Shown one piece after another: positions 52,310 to 60,622 of a stretch of 64,000 nucleotides of DNA. A model generated the notes under the pieces. The model was not told the origin of the DNA, ran no database searches, and saw only the letters and a list, made by a program, of their open reading frames with translations. Position numbers and translations under genes: made by a program. The DNA is from Pseudarthrobacter sp. GA104 (lineage in GTDB: Bacteria; Actinomycetota; Actinomycetes; Actinomycetales; Micrococcaceae), in assembly GCF_009741265.1 (NCBI RefSeq), contig NZ_WOWL01000001.1, forward strand, positions 930,001-994,000. Direction: 5' to 3'. Position 1 is the stretch's first letter. Each line of letters begins with the position of its first letter.

Positions 52310-55276
52310 TCAGGACCACGGGGCCGGGTCCACGACGCTCTCCGGGGTTGACGGATACCGGTCTGCTGGGTGGGCAGCGCCCGGTGGGACTCCGGTGTGG
52401 CGCGCGCCCTGCAGCACCTCGTTGACCGCCTGCGTTATGGTGAGGCTTCTTCCGCCAGCCCAGGCAAGGCCGAAGCGGATCGGGCCGGCTTCCGCCCGGA
52501 CTCTTGCAATGATGGCTGCTACGCGTTTCCCTTCCTCCGCGTCCAGGGGCCGTACGTGATCCGTACGGTAAGCGTCAGCTGCCGCAAGCAACCTGATGGC
52601 GAACTCCAGGCGGTTCTGCCGGGCATAAACTCCGGCCAATGATTCAAGAAATGCAACGAGGTTGCCGTGGGCACCAAGTTCCAGCGACGCGTTGACAGCC
52701 TCCAGCAGAAGCCGTTCCGCTGCCTCGTAGTCGCCTTCCTGTTCGTTGCAGTCCGCAAGATTGATGAGCACCACACCCAGCAGCGACCGGTCACTGAGTG
52801 GCCGGCCGAGCTCTACGCACTGCCGGGACAACTCCAGTGCCCGCGCCCGCTCGCCAGCGTAGAAGGCCATGCGGGACAGGAGAATTAGTGCGTACAGTCG
52901 GGTGCGGTGGCTGGCAGATGGAGAGGACAACGCTTCCGCAGCAAGCCGCTCTGCGGCGACACTGTCTCCAAGGTATGCAGACTGAACGGCAAGGCACATG
53001 GTCGTCCAGGCGCTGGCAGAAGCGTTTGCGGTCTCGCGGAACGCGTTTAGCGCCAAGCCATGAAGGGTGGCCGCCTTGGCATAGCATCCCAAAGCCCAGC
53101 TCAAGGTAGCGGCCCCGCTTAGTGCCGGGCCTCGAAGCTCCGGTGGAGCATCCGGCACTGCCTCTACCAGCGCAACTGCAGTCCGCTGCTGTTCGGCAAA
53201 GTCTCCGGTGAGCTCCCAGTAGTGCCAGAGCTGACCCACAAGGCGAAAGGCCAGTTCCGTTGAACCATGCGGTGCTGCCGCCCACAGCAGTGCCGCACGG
53301 AGGTCGAGCGCATCGGAGTGCAGCGTCCGGAAAGCGTCCACCTGGTCCCGGCCCCACAACCGCGGGCATACGGCCTCGGCCAAGGCAACGTAGTGCTCGG
53401 CGTGCCGGCGCCGCACTTCAGGCTCTGCTGGAAGCAGCGCCAGCCGGTCGCGGGCAAACTCGCGGATGGACTGCAGCAGGGACACACGCCGCCGTCCTGA
53501 CTGGTCCGTGTAGCGCCGCAGCAGGCTCTGGTCCGCGAGCGCGGACAGCAGTTCCTGCGTGGATGGCGCATCGGAGGGGACGGGGCCGCGCACAGCGTCG
53601 ATCGCGGCCAGGGTTGGATCGCTGGCGAAAACTCCGAGTTGGCACAAAAGCACGCGTTCCGCATCCGCCAGTAGTTGATAACTCCACTCCATCGTGGCTG
53701 TGAGGGTCCGCTGCCGGTCCGGAAGGTCCTGGAAACTGGCCGGCAACGCAGCCAGGCTGACCTCCAGGTCGGCGAGGAGATCGTGTTCGCTGAGCTGCCG
53801 CAGCTGGGCCGCCGCCAGTTCGATGGCCAAGGGCAGGCCGTCCAGCCGGTGGCACAGGCGTGTTAACACAAGTGCGTTTCCGGGATCCACGGTGAAATGC
53901 GGGCGGACGGCCCTGCCCCGGCTCAGGAGCAGCTTCATAGCGGGCACCTCCCGCAGCTGCGCCGGCGGCAGGGGCGGGTCGAGGGGCGGCAGTTCAAGCG
54001 GCTCAAGCTCAAACTCGTACTCGGGACGCAACCCCAGCCGCCTCCGGCTGGTGGTAAGGATCCGGAGTTCGGGAGCTGCGGTGAGCAGGTCCAGCACCAC
54101 CGGCCATGCGCCTTCCAGATGCTCGAAGTTGTCCAGGACCAGGAGCAGGGTTCGGGCTTGGAGAAACCGGGATGCGATTCTCAACGGGTCTTCGCCGGCT
54201 GGAGCCTCCAGTCCGAGTGCCGCCGTGATGGCACCCGGAACCTGCTCAGCCTGGGTGAGCGGGGACAGGTTGACCCAGCCCGCGCCGTCAGCCATGTGCT
54301 CGCCCAGGCGGCTGGCAGCCGCCATGGCGAGGCGGGTCTTCCCTGCCCCGCCCGCCCCCGTGACGGTGACAAGCCGGCACCCCTCGGAGCGGTAGAGCGA
54401 GCAAACCTCCCCCAGTTCAGCATCCCGGCCCACCATGGGGGTGAGTGCGGCAGGCAGGTTGTCGAGGCGCTGCCTGGTGCGGCGGTTTTCGTTGGCGGTG
54501 GGCGGCGCAAGGGAGGCATCCTGCCGCAGCACCTGGGATTCGAGCTCCTGCAGGCGCACGCCGGGATCAATGCCCAGCTCCGCCGCAAAGGTTTTCCGCG
54601 CCGTCCGGCATGCGGCCAGGGCGTCTGCCTGCCGGTCGGAGCGGTACAAGGCGAGCACCAGCGACGCCCACAGGCGTTCCCGGAACGGATGCTGCGATAC
54701 TAGCCGCTGGAGCTCCCCCACCACGTTGGCATGCCGGCCCAGGGCCAGTTCCACGTCGAAGAGGCCCTGGCACGTGTCCAGCCGGGCCTCCTCCACCTCT
54801 TCCAGGTCCGGGACCAGCAGCTCAATGTCGGCCAGGTCAGGAAACGCAGGGCACTCGAACAGGTCCAGGGCCTGGCGCAGGCGGACCGCGCCGCCGGCAA
54901 GTTGTCCCGCTCCCACCTCATGCTCGCCGGCGGCAAGGTGCGCGCGGAACTGCAGCAGGTCGAGTTCGTCGTCGGCAACAGCCAGGAGGTAGCCGCCGGG
55001 CCTGCTGGCCAGGCGGCGCGAGGCAACCCCCTTGGGGCGGTTAGGCTCCAGCAAGTTCCTCAGGTTCGCCACGTAGACCTGGAGTTGCGGTCCGGGATGC
55101 GCCGGCGGATGGCCTTCCCACACCGCTTCAGCCAAAAAGTCAGCTGCTACTACCGAGTTTGCGCGCAGTGCCAGGCATTCTAGGACAATCCGCAGGTTGC
55201 GGCTGCTGACGGGAACCTGGACGCCGTCGGCAATCACCTGCAACGGACCCAGGGCCCTGATCCACAAAGCGCTCAT
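52310..55276 (-). CDS. SARP/AfsR-type transcriptional regulator (BTAD, NB-ARC, TPR)
   Basis: A 988-residue regulator. The N-terminal winged helix (IRALGPLQVIADGVQVPV, LRANSVVAADFLAEAVWEG; residues about 3-100) is followed by the bacterial transcriptional activation domain (to about 245; LRQALDLFECPAFPDL, LVLALYRSDRQADALAACRT), then an NB-ARC-like ATPase with the P-loop VTGAGGAGKTRLA, a Walker B-like LLLVLDNFEHLEG and the GLPLAIELAAAQL segment, and finally TPR-like helices (about 660-940). This is the domain order of AfsR-type activators. ATG 55276 was chosen for the AGGGGG seven bases upstream. A small secreted protein gene is divergent from it and is a plausible target. Confidence 0.92.
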   Translation of the reverse strand: MSALWIRALGPLQVIADGVQVPVSSRNLRIVLECLALRANSVVAADFLAEAVWEGHPPAHPGPQLQVYVANLRNLLEPNRPKGVASRRLASRPGGYLLAVADDELDLLQFRAHLAAGEHEVGAGQLAGGAVRLRQALDLFECPAFPDLADIELLVPDLEEVEEARLDTCQGLFDVELALGRHANVVGELQRLVSQHPFRERLWASLVLALYRSDRQADALAACRTARKTFAAELGIDPGVRLQELESQVLRQDASLAPPTANENRRTRQRLDNLPAALTPMVGRDAELGEVCSLYRSEGCRLVTVTGAGGAGKTRLAMAAASRLGEHMADGAGWVNLSPLTQAEQVPGAITAALGLEAPAGEDPLRIASRFLQARTLLLVLDNFEHLEGAWPVVLDLLTAAPELRILTTSRRRLGLRPEYEFELEPLELPPLDPPLPPAQLREVPAMKLLLSRGRAVRPHFTVDPGNALVLTRLCHRLDGLPLAIELAAAQLRQLSEHDLLADLEVSLAALPASFQDLPDRQRTLTATMEWSYQLLADAERVLLCQLGVFASDPTLAAIDAVRGPVPSDAPSTQELLSALADQSLLRRYTDQSGRRRVSLLQSIREFARDRLALLPAEPEVRRRHAEHYVALAEAVCPRLWGRDQVDAFRTLHSDALDLRAALLWAAAPHGSTELAFRLVGQLWHYWELTGDFAEQQRTAVALVEAVPDAPPELRGPALSGAATLSWALGCYAKAATLHGLALNAFRETANASASAWTTMCLAVQSAYLGDSVAAERLAAEALSSPSASHRTRLYALILLSRMAFYAGERARALELSRQCVELGRPLSDRSLLGVVLINLADCNEQEGDYEAAERLLLEAVNASLELGAHGNLVAFLESLAGVYARQNRLEFAIRLLAAADAYRTDHVRPLDAEEGKRVAAIIARVRAEAGPIRFGLAWAGGRSLTITQAVNEVLQGARHTGVPPGAAHPADRYPSTPESVVDPAPWS

Positions 55277-55444
55277 CGGCAAGCCCCCTACTGACCGGCC
55301 ACGGAAGCGGGACACTCCCGATCCTGTGGACTCCTCGACCAGCGGCCCCTAGCGCCCGCCATGCCACATGATGAGCCCCCTGGGGAACTGCATCAACCCC
55401 ATCATGCTCCCGGGCACGCGGAGGGTCCATAGCTTGCGCCGTGA

Positions 55445-55459
55445 TTAAGGCTCCCTTAA
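55445..55459. promoter_or_regulatory. Inverted repeat upstream of the secreted protein gene
   Basis: TTAAGG-CTC-CCTTAA, perfect 6-base arms, 56 bases before the ATG of the small secreted protein, in the 238-base divergent region with the SARP gene. It is a candidate regulator site. Confidence 0.35.
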
Positions 55460-55514
55460 GCGCCCGGAGTCAGCCTGTACTTGCACGATCCGGTACACCT
55501 GAAAGGAAAATCCC

Positions 55515-56027
55515 ATGAAAACCACCAGCATTGCTCGAAGCCTTGCCGCGTCCAGCCTGGCAGTCGGCGCCCTGGTGGCGTCGACGCAATCCGCACATGC
55601 AGACGGCGCCATGACGTTTTTGGCCGGTGAGGCCTGTGACTTCAGCCTTGAATGGGCATGGTCTGGCGGCAACCTCACGACCAAGGAGTTCAAGGACGAA
55701 AATGGAAACCCTGTTCGAGTCCTGACGGCCGGTAAGGGCACGGTGAACACCTCCACCAACCTGGGACCCGGCCCCGGCGAGGGCGAATCCATTTCCATCC
55801 GCACTGATGGCTCAGTAGCCCAAACGGTCTTTAACCGGGACGGCAGCTACACCGTTACAGCCACGGGCCACAACGGCCTCATCCTGTACCCCGGCGATGT
55901 GCCGGCGGGACCTTCCACTGTCCAGTACGTCGGCAAAATCGTCTACACGGTAGGAACAAACGGCGTGTGGACCCTGGTCAGTACCTCTGGAACCGCCGTC
56001 GACGTCTGCGCGGCACTGGCCGGCTGA
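55515..56027 (+). CDS. Small secreted protein, unknown function
   Basis: A 170-residue exported protein. The signal peptide reads MKTTSIARSLAASSLAVGAL with cleavage near SAHA-DG. The mature part looks like an all-beta domain (SISIRTDGSVAQTVFNRDGSYTV without helices) and has only two cysteines, in GEACDFSLEW and VDVCAALAG, which could form a disulfide tying its two ends. GAAAGGAAAA precedes ATG 55515. I recognise no family beyond uncharacterised actinobacterial secreted proteins. It is divergent from the SARP regulator and convergent with the MocR gene. Confidence 0.78.
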   Translation: MKTTSIARSLAASSLAVGALVASTQSAHADGAMTFLAGEACDFSLEWAWSGGNLTTKEFKDENGNPVRVLTAGKGTVNTSTNLGPGPGEGESISIRTDGSVAQTVFNRDGSYTVTATGHNGLILYPGDVPAGPSTVQYVGKIVYTVGTNGVWTLVSTSGTAVDVCAALAG

Positions 56028-56030
56028 CTG

Positions 56031-57443
56031 CTAGGCCAGGTTCAGCTCCAGCATCCGGCCAATGATCCGGGCGCCTTCCGGGAAGGCGCCCGGATTCGTG
56101 CCGGAGTAGTTGAGCCGGACGAAAGGACCCGCAGGCTCAGCCGGGAACCACTCGTCGCCAGGGGCAATGATGACCCCTGCGGCTTCGCAGTCCCGGGTCA
56201 GGCGCGCCAGGTCCGTCCCGTCCGGAAGCCGCAACCACAGGTGAAGCCCGCCTCTCGGCACCTGCTCAAGGTGCGCCTGGGGGATGTGCTCCCGCACGCT
56301 GGTGACCAGCAGGTCCCTGCGGGATTCAAGCTGGTGGCGCAGGCTGCGCAGGTGCGTCTGCCACCCTGGCTGCGTGACGACGTCGAGCGCTGCGGCCTGC
56401 AGCAGTCCGCTGACGTACATCGATTCGGCGGCACGGTCCGCAAGGATGCGCTCCCGCGCCGGCCCGCGGGCAATGAGGGCCGCCACCCGGATGGAAGTGG
56501 ACACGCTCTTGGTCAGCGAGCGCAGGTAGACGACGTGCCCGCAATCGTCGCGGGAAGCCACAGGCACGGGGCTGGAGGTGATGCCGAAGTCGTGTGCCCA
56601 GTCGTCCTCCACCAGGAACGCGCCCTTCGCGCGGACCACGTCCAGGACCTCGTCGCGCCGTTCCGGAGTCCACTGCGCGCCGGTGGGATTTGAATAGTTG
56701 GGCTGTGCGTAGAAAACCCGGGCGCCAGACTCGTCAAAGGCGCGGGCAAGCTCCCCGGCGTCCGGCCCTTCCGGGCCGCTGGGCACCGGGACGACGCGGA
56801 CGCCCGCCTGCGCGGCCGCGAGGATGGCGCCCCAGTAGGACGGCGACTCCATCAGCAACGGCTGCCCCCTGCCCACCAGCGCGCTGAAGACGGAGCTCAG
56901 CCCGCTCTGGCTCCCGGGGAGTACGACGACGTCGCTTGGGTTCGGCGGCGAAATTCCGGCCGGCGTCGACGCGCCGAGCTCGTGGGCGAACCACGACTGC
57001 AGCTCCGGCAGGCCGGCCGCGGGCGGCCTGGACAGTGCCGCGTCACCGCGGGAGGCACGCGTAAGGGCTGCCCGCACCAGCCGCTCGGGGAGGAGCTCGC
57101 GGGCAGGATAGCCGGAGTGGAAGGCGATGGCCCCGAGCGGCACGTCCCGCATGGTGGAGGAGGCCGGCGGCAGCGCCACCAGCGGCGAGCGGAGCGCCGC
57201 CGTCTGCCAGCCGTAGTCGGACGGGCGCGCCATCCGGGCAGCCCGCACGAACGTCCCCACACCGGGGCGGCTCTCAATGAGGCCCTGCGCCGCGAGGGTC
57301 TGCAGGGCCTTCTGAACGGTGACCGGGCTGGCCTGGTACTCGGCCACCAGGGAACGGGTGGACGGCAGTTTCGCTCCCGGCGCGGCTGCGGACAGCCAGG
57401 ATTTCAGGTGCGCCGCTATCCGCGAACTGCTATCGTTGTTCAT
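56031..57443 (-). CDS. MocR-type GntR regulator with aminotransferase domain
   Basis: A 470-residue MocR/PdxR-class regulator. The N-terminal GntR winged helix (LPSTRSLVAEYQASPVTVQKAL, LIESRPGVGTFV; residues about 1-70) is joined to a fold-type I aminotransferase-like domain. PLP-binding features are present: FYAQPNYSNPTGAQWTPERR, the Asp in FLVEDDWAHDFG and the Lys in VYLRSLTKSVSTSIRVA. ATG 57443 is chosen; a TTG nine bases upstream is less likely. The start codon overlaps, in a CATG, the start codon of the divergent EamA gene, which it probably controls together with itself. The effector could be PLP or an amino acid. Confidence 0.92.
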   Translation of the reverse strand: MNNDSSSRIAAHLKSWLSAAAPGAKLPSTRSLVAEYQASPVTVQKALQTLAAQGLIESRPGVGTFVRAARMARPSDYGWQTAALRSPLVALPPASSTMRDVPLGAIAFHSGYPARELLPERLVRAALTRASRGDAALSRPPAAGLPELQSWFAHELGASTPAGISPPNPSDVVVLPGSQSGLSSVFSALVGRGQPLLMESPSYWGAILAAAQAGVRVVPVPSGPEGPDAGELARAFDESGARVFYAQPNYSNPTGAQWTPERRDEVLDVVRAKGAFLVEDDWAHDFGITSSPVPVASRDDCGHVVYLRSLTKSVSTSIRVAALIARGPARERILADRAAESMYVSGLLQAAALDVVTQPGWQTHLRSLRHQLESRRDLLVTSVREHIPQAHLEQVPRGGLHLWLRLPDGTDLARLTRDCEAAGVIIAPGDEWFPAEPAGPFVRLNYSGTNPGAFPEGARIIGRMLELNLA

Positions 57444-57465
57444 GAAAGACAATAGTAGCGCTACT
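57431..57465. promoter_or_regulatory. Back-to-back promoters with palindromic operator at the MocR/EamA starts
   Basis: On the plus strand, TATCGT (57431-57436) lies five bases before ATG 57442. On the minus strand, TACTAT (57452-57457) lies eight bases before ATG 57443. A perfect 12-base palindrome, AGTAGCGCTACT (57454-57465), covers the minus -10 and lies in the first codons of the EamA gene. Both transcripts would be leaderless and overlap. Confidence 0.55.
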
Positions 57466-58416
57466 CATTCTTCCGGCACAGCGATACTGAGCCCGCAGCC
57501 ATCCGGACTGCTGCTCGGCCTGGTTGGCGTGGCAGCCTTTTCGTTCACCGTACCGTTCACGAAGGTTGCCGTTGCCGGCCTGTCCCCGCTGTTCATAGGC
57601 TCCGGCCGGGCCGTGGTGGCGGGAGTCCTGGCCGCGTCCGCCCTGGCACTTAGCCGGCAACTGCTCCCCCGCGGGACGCAGTGGGCGCGCCTGGCGGTGG
57701 TTGCGGCCGGCGTCGTGATCGGCTTCCCGCTACTGACCTCCTTTGCCCTGACCAGCACCCCGGCAGGCCACGGCGCCGTGGTCATCGCTCTCCTCCCTGC
57801 GGCAACGGCCACGGCCGCCGTTATCCGCGGGCGGGAACGCCCGCCGCTTGCTTTCTGGCTGGTCAGCGGCCTCGGCGCCTTCGCGGTCATCGCCTTCGCG
57901 TCCCTGCAGTCCGCCGGCCTGGGTGTCCTGCACTGGACGGACCTGTTGCTCCTCGGCTCGGTGGTGGCTGCGGCTGTGGGCTACGCAGAGGGCGGCCTGC
58001 TGGCCCGCGAACTGGGATCCTGGCAGACCATTTCCTGGGCGCTGGTCCTCGCTTTGCCGCTGATGCTGGCCCTGGCCGCCGTCTCCGCCATCCAGCAGCC
58101 GCCGTCCGCAACCCCGGCGCAGTGGGCCGCCTTCGCGTACCTCGCCGTGGTGAGCATGTTCCTGGGCTTCTTCGCCTGGTACCGGGGCCTGGCCATCGGC
58201 CCCATCGCCCGTGTCAGCCAGATCCAGCTCATCCAGCCCGTGCTCACCATCTGCTGGGCGGCGCTCCTGCTGGGCGAAGCCCTGACATGGTCCACGGTCC
58301 TCGGCGGGCTGGCGGTCATCCTGTGCGCCGGGGCCGCCGTCCGGGTCCGGCTCAGGCCCGCGGCCGCCCACATTGCCGCCCTCCCCGGCCCCGTCCTCCA
58401 GCCAGCAAAGGATTAG
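57442..58416 (+). CDS. EamA-family (DMT) transporter
   Basis: A 324-residue transporter with ten hydrophobic segments in two EamA repeats (roughly residues 20-155 and 165-300). The stretches LGLVGVAAFSFTVPFTKVAVAGLSP, PLFIGSGRAVVAGVLAA and FFAWYRGLAIGPIARVSQIQLIQPV are typical of this family's metabolite exporters. ATG 57442 (MKDNSSATHS) is chosen as the family-like start; the frame is open upstream through the opposite-strand regulator gene. The two bases AT are shared with the start codon of the divergent MocR gene. A PaiB-like gene follows after two bases, so the two form an operon under MocR control. Confidence 0.88.
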   Translation: MKDNSSATHSSGTAILSPQPSGLLLGLVGVAAFSFTVPFTKVAVAGLSPLFIGSGRAVVAGVLAASALALSRQLLPRGTQWARLAVVAAGVVIGFPLLTSFALTSTPAGHGAVVIALLPAATATAAVIRGRERPPLAFWLVSGLGAFAVIAFASLQSAGLGVLHWTDLLLLGSVVAAAVGYAEGGLLARELGSWQTISWALVLALPLMLALAAVSAIQQPPSATPAQWAAFAYLAVVSMFLGFFAWYRGLAIGPIARVSQIQLIQPVLTICWAALLLGEALTWSTVLGGLAVILCAGAAVRVRLRPAAAHIAALPGPVLQPAKD

Positions 58417-58418
58417 CC

Positions 58419-59036
58419 ATGTACGTTCCAGCCCACTTTGCCGCGGTCCCCGACACCGTCCAGGACCTCCTCACCCGCCCGGGAGCAGCGAACCTCATCA
58501 CCATGACCCCGCACGGCCTCATCGCCACGCTCCTGCCCTTCGTTTACGATCCCGATGCCGGCGAGCACGGCGCGCTGCAGGGGCACGTTGCGCGGACCAA
58601 CACGCAGTGGTCCCAACCCGCCGTCGGGGACGCGCTGGCCATCATCCAGGGTGCGGACGCCTACGTTTCCCCGTCCTGGTACGCGTCCAAGGCCGAGCAC
58701 GGACGCGTTGTGCCCACCTGGAACTACACCACGGCGCACGTGTACGGACGGCTGGTGATCCACGACGACCTTGCATGGCTGGACCGGCAGGTCCGGCGCC
58801 TCACCGGTGTGCACGAGGCCGGCTTTGACCACCCGTGGAGCGTGGATGACGCGCCTGGCCGGTACATCGCCGGGCAACTGCGGGCCATCGTGGGCGTCGA
58901 ACTGGTCATCACCCGGATTGAGGCCAAGGCCAAGCTGAGCCAGAACCGGCCCGAAGCGGACGTGGACGGCGTAGTTGCGGGGCTTACTGCCCGAGGCCAG
59001 TCAGAGGCCGCGGCGGATGTAGAGCGCGCCCGCTGA
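58419..59036 (+). CDS. PaiB-like FMN-binding negative regulator
   Basis: A 205-residue protein of the PaiB / FMN-binding split-barrel family. It starts MYVPAHFAAVPDTVQDLL and contains HGLIATLLPFVYDP, GHVARTNTQW, YVSPSWYASKAEHGRVVPTWNY and the C-terminal VELVITRIEAKAKLSQNRP, all characteristic. In Bacillus PaiB affects sporulation and protease genes, but most homologues are probably flavin-dependent enzymes or binding proteins acting on small nitrogenous compounds. It begins two bases after the EamA stop and belongs to the MocR-controlled unit. AAAGGA precedes ATG 58419. Confidence 0.9.
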   Translation: MYVPAHFAAVPDTVQDLLTRPGAANLITMTPHGLIATLLPFVYDPDAGEHGALQGHVARTNTQWSQPAVGDALAIIQGADAYVSPSWYASKAEHGRVVPTWNYTTAHVYGRLVIHDDLAWLDRQVRRLTGVHEAGFDHPWSVDDAPGRYIAGQLRAIVGVELVITRIEAKAKLSQNRPEADVDGVVAGLTARGQSEAAADVERAR

Positions 59037-59039
59037 CGC

Positions 59040-59126
59040 AAATGCGTGACTTTTGGGCGCTGCAAGGAGCCAAGGCCCCGAAAGCACGCGGGCTCCGCCT
59101 ACGGGAAACCCAAAAGTCACGCATTT
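59040..59126. repeat. Second type of inverted repeat with long loop
   Basis: Perfect 18-base arms AAATGCGTGACTTTTGGG (59040-59057) and complement (59109-59126) flank a 51-base GC-rich loop that can itself form a GGAGCC/GGCTCC hairpin. Like the other palindromes it lies just after a stop codon (paiB-like gene, 59036) and between convergent genes, but the sequence is unrelated to the TAGCGCC family. Confidence 0.85.
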
Positions 59127-59154
59127 CCGGCCCAGCCGGGCGGCCGTGGGCCTC

Positions 59155-59973
59155 TCAGGCAGCCACGAGCTCCTCGCTCTGCTCCCACAGGCCGCGCGCC
59201 AGCTCGGCGTCGTAGGCCTGGGGATTGGCCTTGGCCAGGGCGCGCTTGTAGTAGTACGCACCGGAGATCCAGTCCTTGCCCGCGGTGCCGTTGACCAGCC
59301 AGAGCAGGGTGTCTGCGCCCTGGTCCGGCGTGAGCATGAAGCGGTTCAGCAGCGTCTTGTAGGCGTGCCGGAACGGGCTGCTGGACTCGGCCGCAAAGTT
59401 GGTGCGGACCACGCCCGGGTGGAATGCCGCCGTCGTGATTCCCTGCTCGCCGAAGCGGCGGTGCAGCTCGGAGGTGAAGAGGATGTTGGCGAGCTTGCCG
59501 GTGCCGTAGGCGCGGTTGGTGGAGTAGCCGTGCTCGGCCGTGAGGTCGAACAGGTCCAGCTTCCCGAAGTTGTTGGCGCCGCTGGAGGTGTTGATGACTT
59601 TGGCGTTGCTGGCAACCAGGGTGTCCATCAGCAGCGTGGTGAGCAGGAACGGCGCCAGGTGGTTGACCTGGAACGTGGATTCGTTGCCGTCCACGGTGAG
59701 GGTGCGCTTGCCCATGATGCCGCCGGCGTTGTTGGCCAGGACGTCGATGCGCGGGTAGTCGGACTTCAGCTGGGCGGCGAGGGTGCGGACCTGAGCGAGC
59801 TCCGCGAAGTCACTGACAAAGTAGTCGGCGTCCAGTTCCTTGGCCATGGCGCGGGTCTTCTCCGCGGAACGGCCGACGACGACCACCTGCTCCCCTGCCT
59901 TGGCCAGCGTCCGGGCGGCTGCTGCGCCGATGCCGTCGCTGGCGCCGGTGATCACGATGGTGCGAGGAGTCAA
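59155..59973 (-). CDS. Short-chain dehydrogenase/reductase
   Basis: A 272-residue SDR. The cofactor motif is TIVITGASDGIGAAAA, the NNAG motif is DVLANNAGGIMG, and the catalytic Ser-Tyr-Lys are in VINTSSGANN and RAYGTGKLAN (YxxxK). The sequence resembles retinol dehydrogenase-like/light-dependent protochlorophyllide reductase-like SDRs that prefer NADP; the substrate is unknown. TTG 59973 (LTPRTIVITG) is chosen because AAAGGA lies six bases upstream and the Rossmann strand begins at once; the frame is open further upstream. It is convergent with the PaiB-like gene. Confidence 0.88.
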   Translation of the reverse strand: MTPRTIVITGASDGIGAAAARTLAKAGEQVVVVGRSAEKTRAMAKELDADYFVSDFAELAQVRTLAAQLKSDYPRIDVLANNAGGIMGKRTLTVDGNESTFQVNHLAPFLLTTLLMDTLVASNAKVINTSSGANNFGKLDLFDLTAEHGYSTNRAYGTGKLANILFTSELHRRFGEQGITTAAFHPGVVRTNFAAESSSPFRHAYKTLLNRFMLTPDQGADTLLWLVNGTAGKDWISGAYYYKRALAKANPQAYDAELARGLWEQSEELVAA

Positions 59974-60120
59974 GGGGTGTCCTTTGGTTGGGGAAGTCGC
60001 GGCGCCCTGGCTGGGCATGTTGCCTACCGGCACAACGACGGCGGCACGGCAGGTGTTCCCCGGCGCGGACAAGAGGGCATATCCTGCACAGACCAGCCAG
60101 CCGAACCCGGGGGGAGAGCC

Positions 60121-60507
60121 ATGGAGATGCCCAAAGCGTCAGACGCGGACAAGGAGCGCTTCCGGTCCCTGGTGCCGGACGGCCCCGGCGTGGTGGTGAA
60201 GCCGATGTTCGGCAACCTCGGTGCGTTCGTCAACGGCAACATGTTCGCCGGCCTGTTCGGCTCCACCGTCGGGATCAAGCTCTCGCCTGAGGACAGGCAG
60301 CAGCTCGAAGGCGGGGAGCGGACCGTCCCCTTCGGCCCGGCGGAGCGGCCCATGGGCGGCTACACGGGATTGCCGGAAGTCTGGAACGAGGAAGGCGACG
60401 GCGACGACGCCCGCGCCAGGGCATGGATCCACAAGGCCTTCGAGTACGTGGCGGGGCTGCCGCCGAAGGAGCCGAAGGCCGCGAAGTCCCGGGCGGCAGG
60501 TACGTAG
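60121..60507 (+). CDS. TfoX N-terminal domain family protein
   Basis: A 128-residue protein of the TfoX-N family: KPMFGNLGAFVNGNMFAGLFG and then GIKLSPEDRQQL, followed by the family's PFGPAERPMGGYTGLPE, and a lysine/alanine-rich tail. Free-standing TfoX-N proteins are common in actinobacteria and have no known relation to competence; function unknown. GGGGGGAGAG just before ATG 60121 supports the start. It is divergent from the SDR gene and precedes phoD on the same strand. Confidence 0.87.
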   Translation: MEMPKASDADKERFRSLVPDGPGVVVKPMFGNLGAFVNGNMFAGLFGSTVGIKLSPEDRQQLEGGERTVPFGPAERPMGGYTGLPEVWNEEGDGDDARARAWIHKAFEYVAGLPPKEPKAAKSRAAGT

Positions 60508-60609
60508 CTAGTGGGCGGGTTCGAGGGGCCCGCACCAGGCAAGACAGTTTTTGTCACGCAGTTAACCAGTCATTCATGCCGCCCTCAGCATCCGTCCAAC
60601 CGGCCTCCC

Positions 60610-60615
60610 TACGGT
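60610..60615 (+). promoter_or_regulatory. -10 element, leaderless promoter of phoD
   Basis: TACGGT followed by seven bases and ATG 60623, with no Shine-Dalgarno sequence. Confidence 0.4.
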
Positions 60616-60622
60616 CGGACCC

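Noticed and set aside
60121..60507. Competence regulator TfoX
   Set aside because: Only the N-terminal domain is present, as in many actinobacterial proteins not linked to competence.
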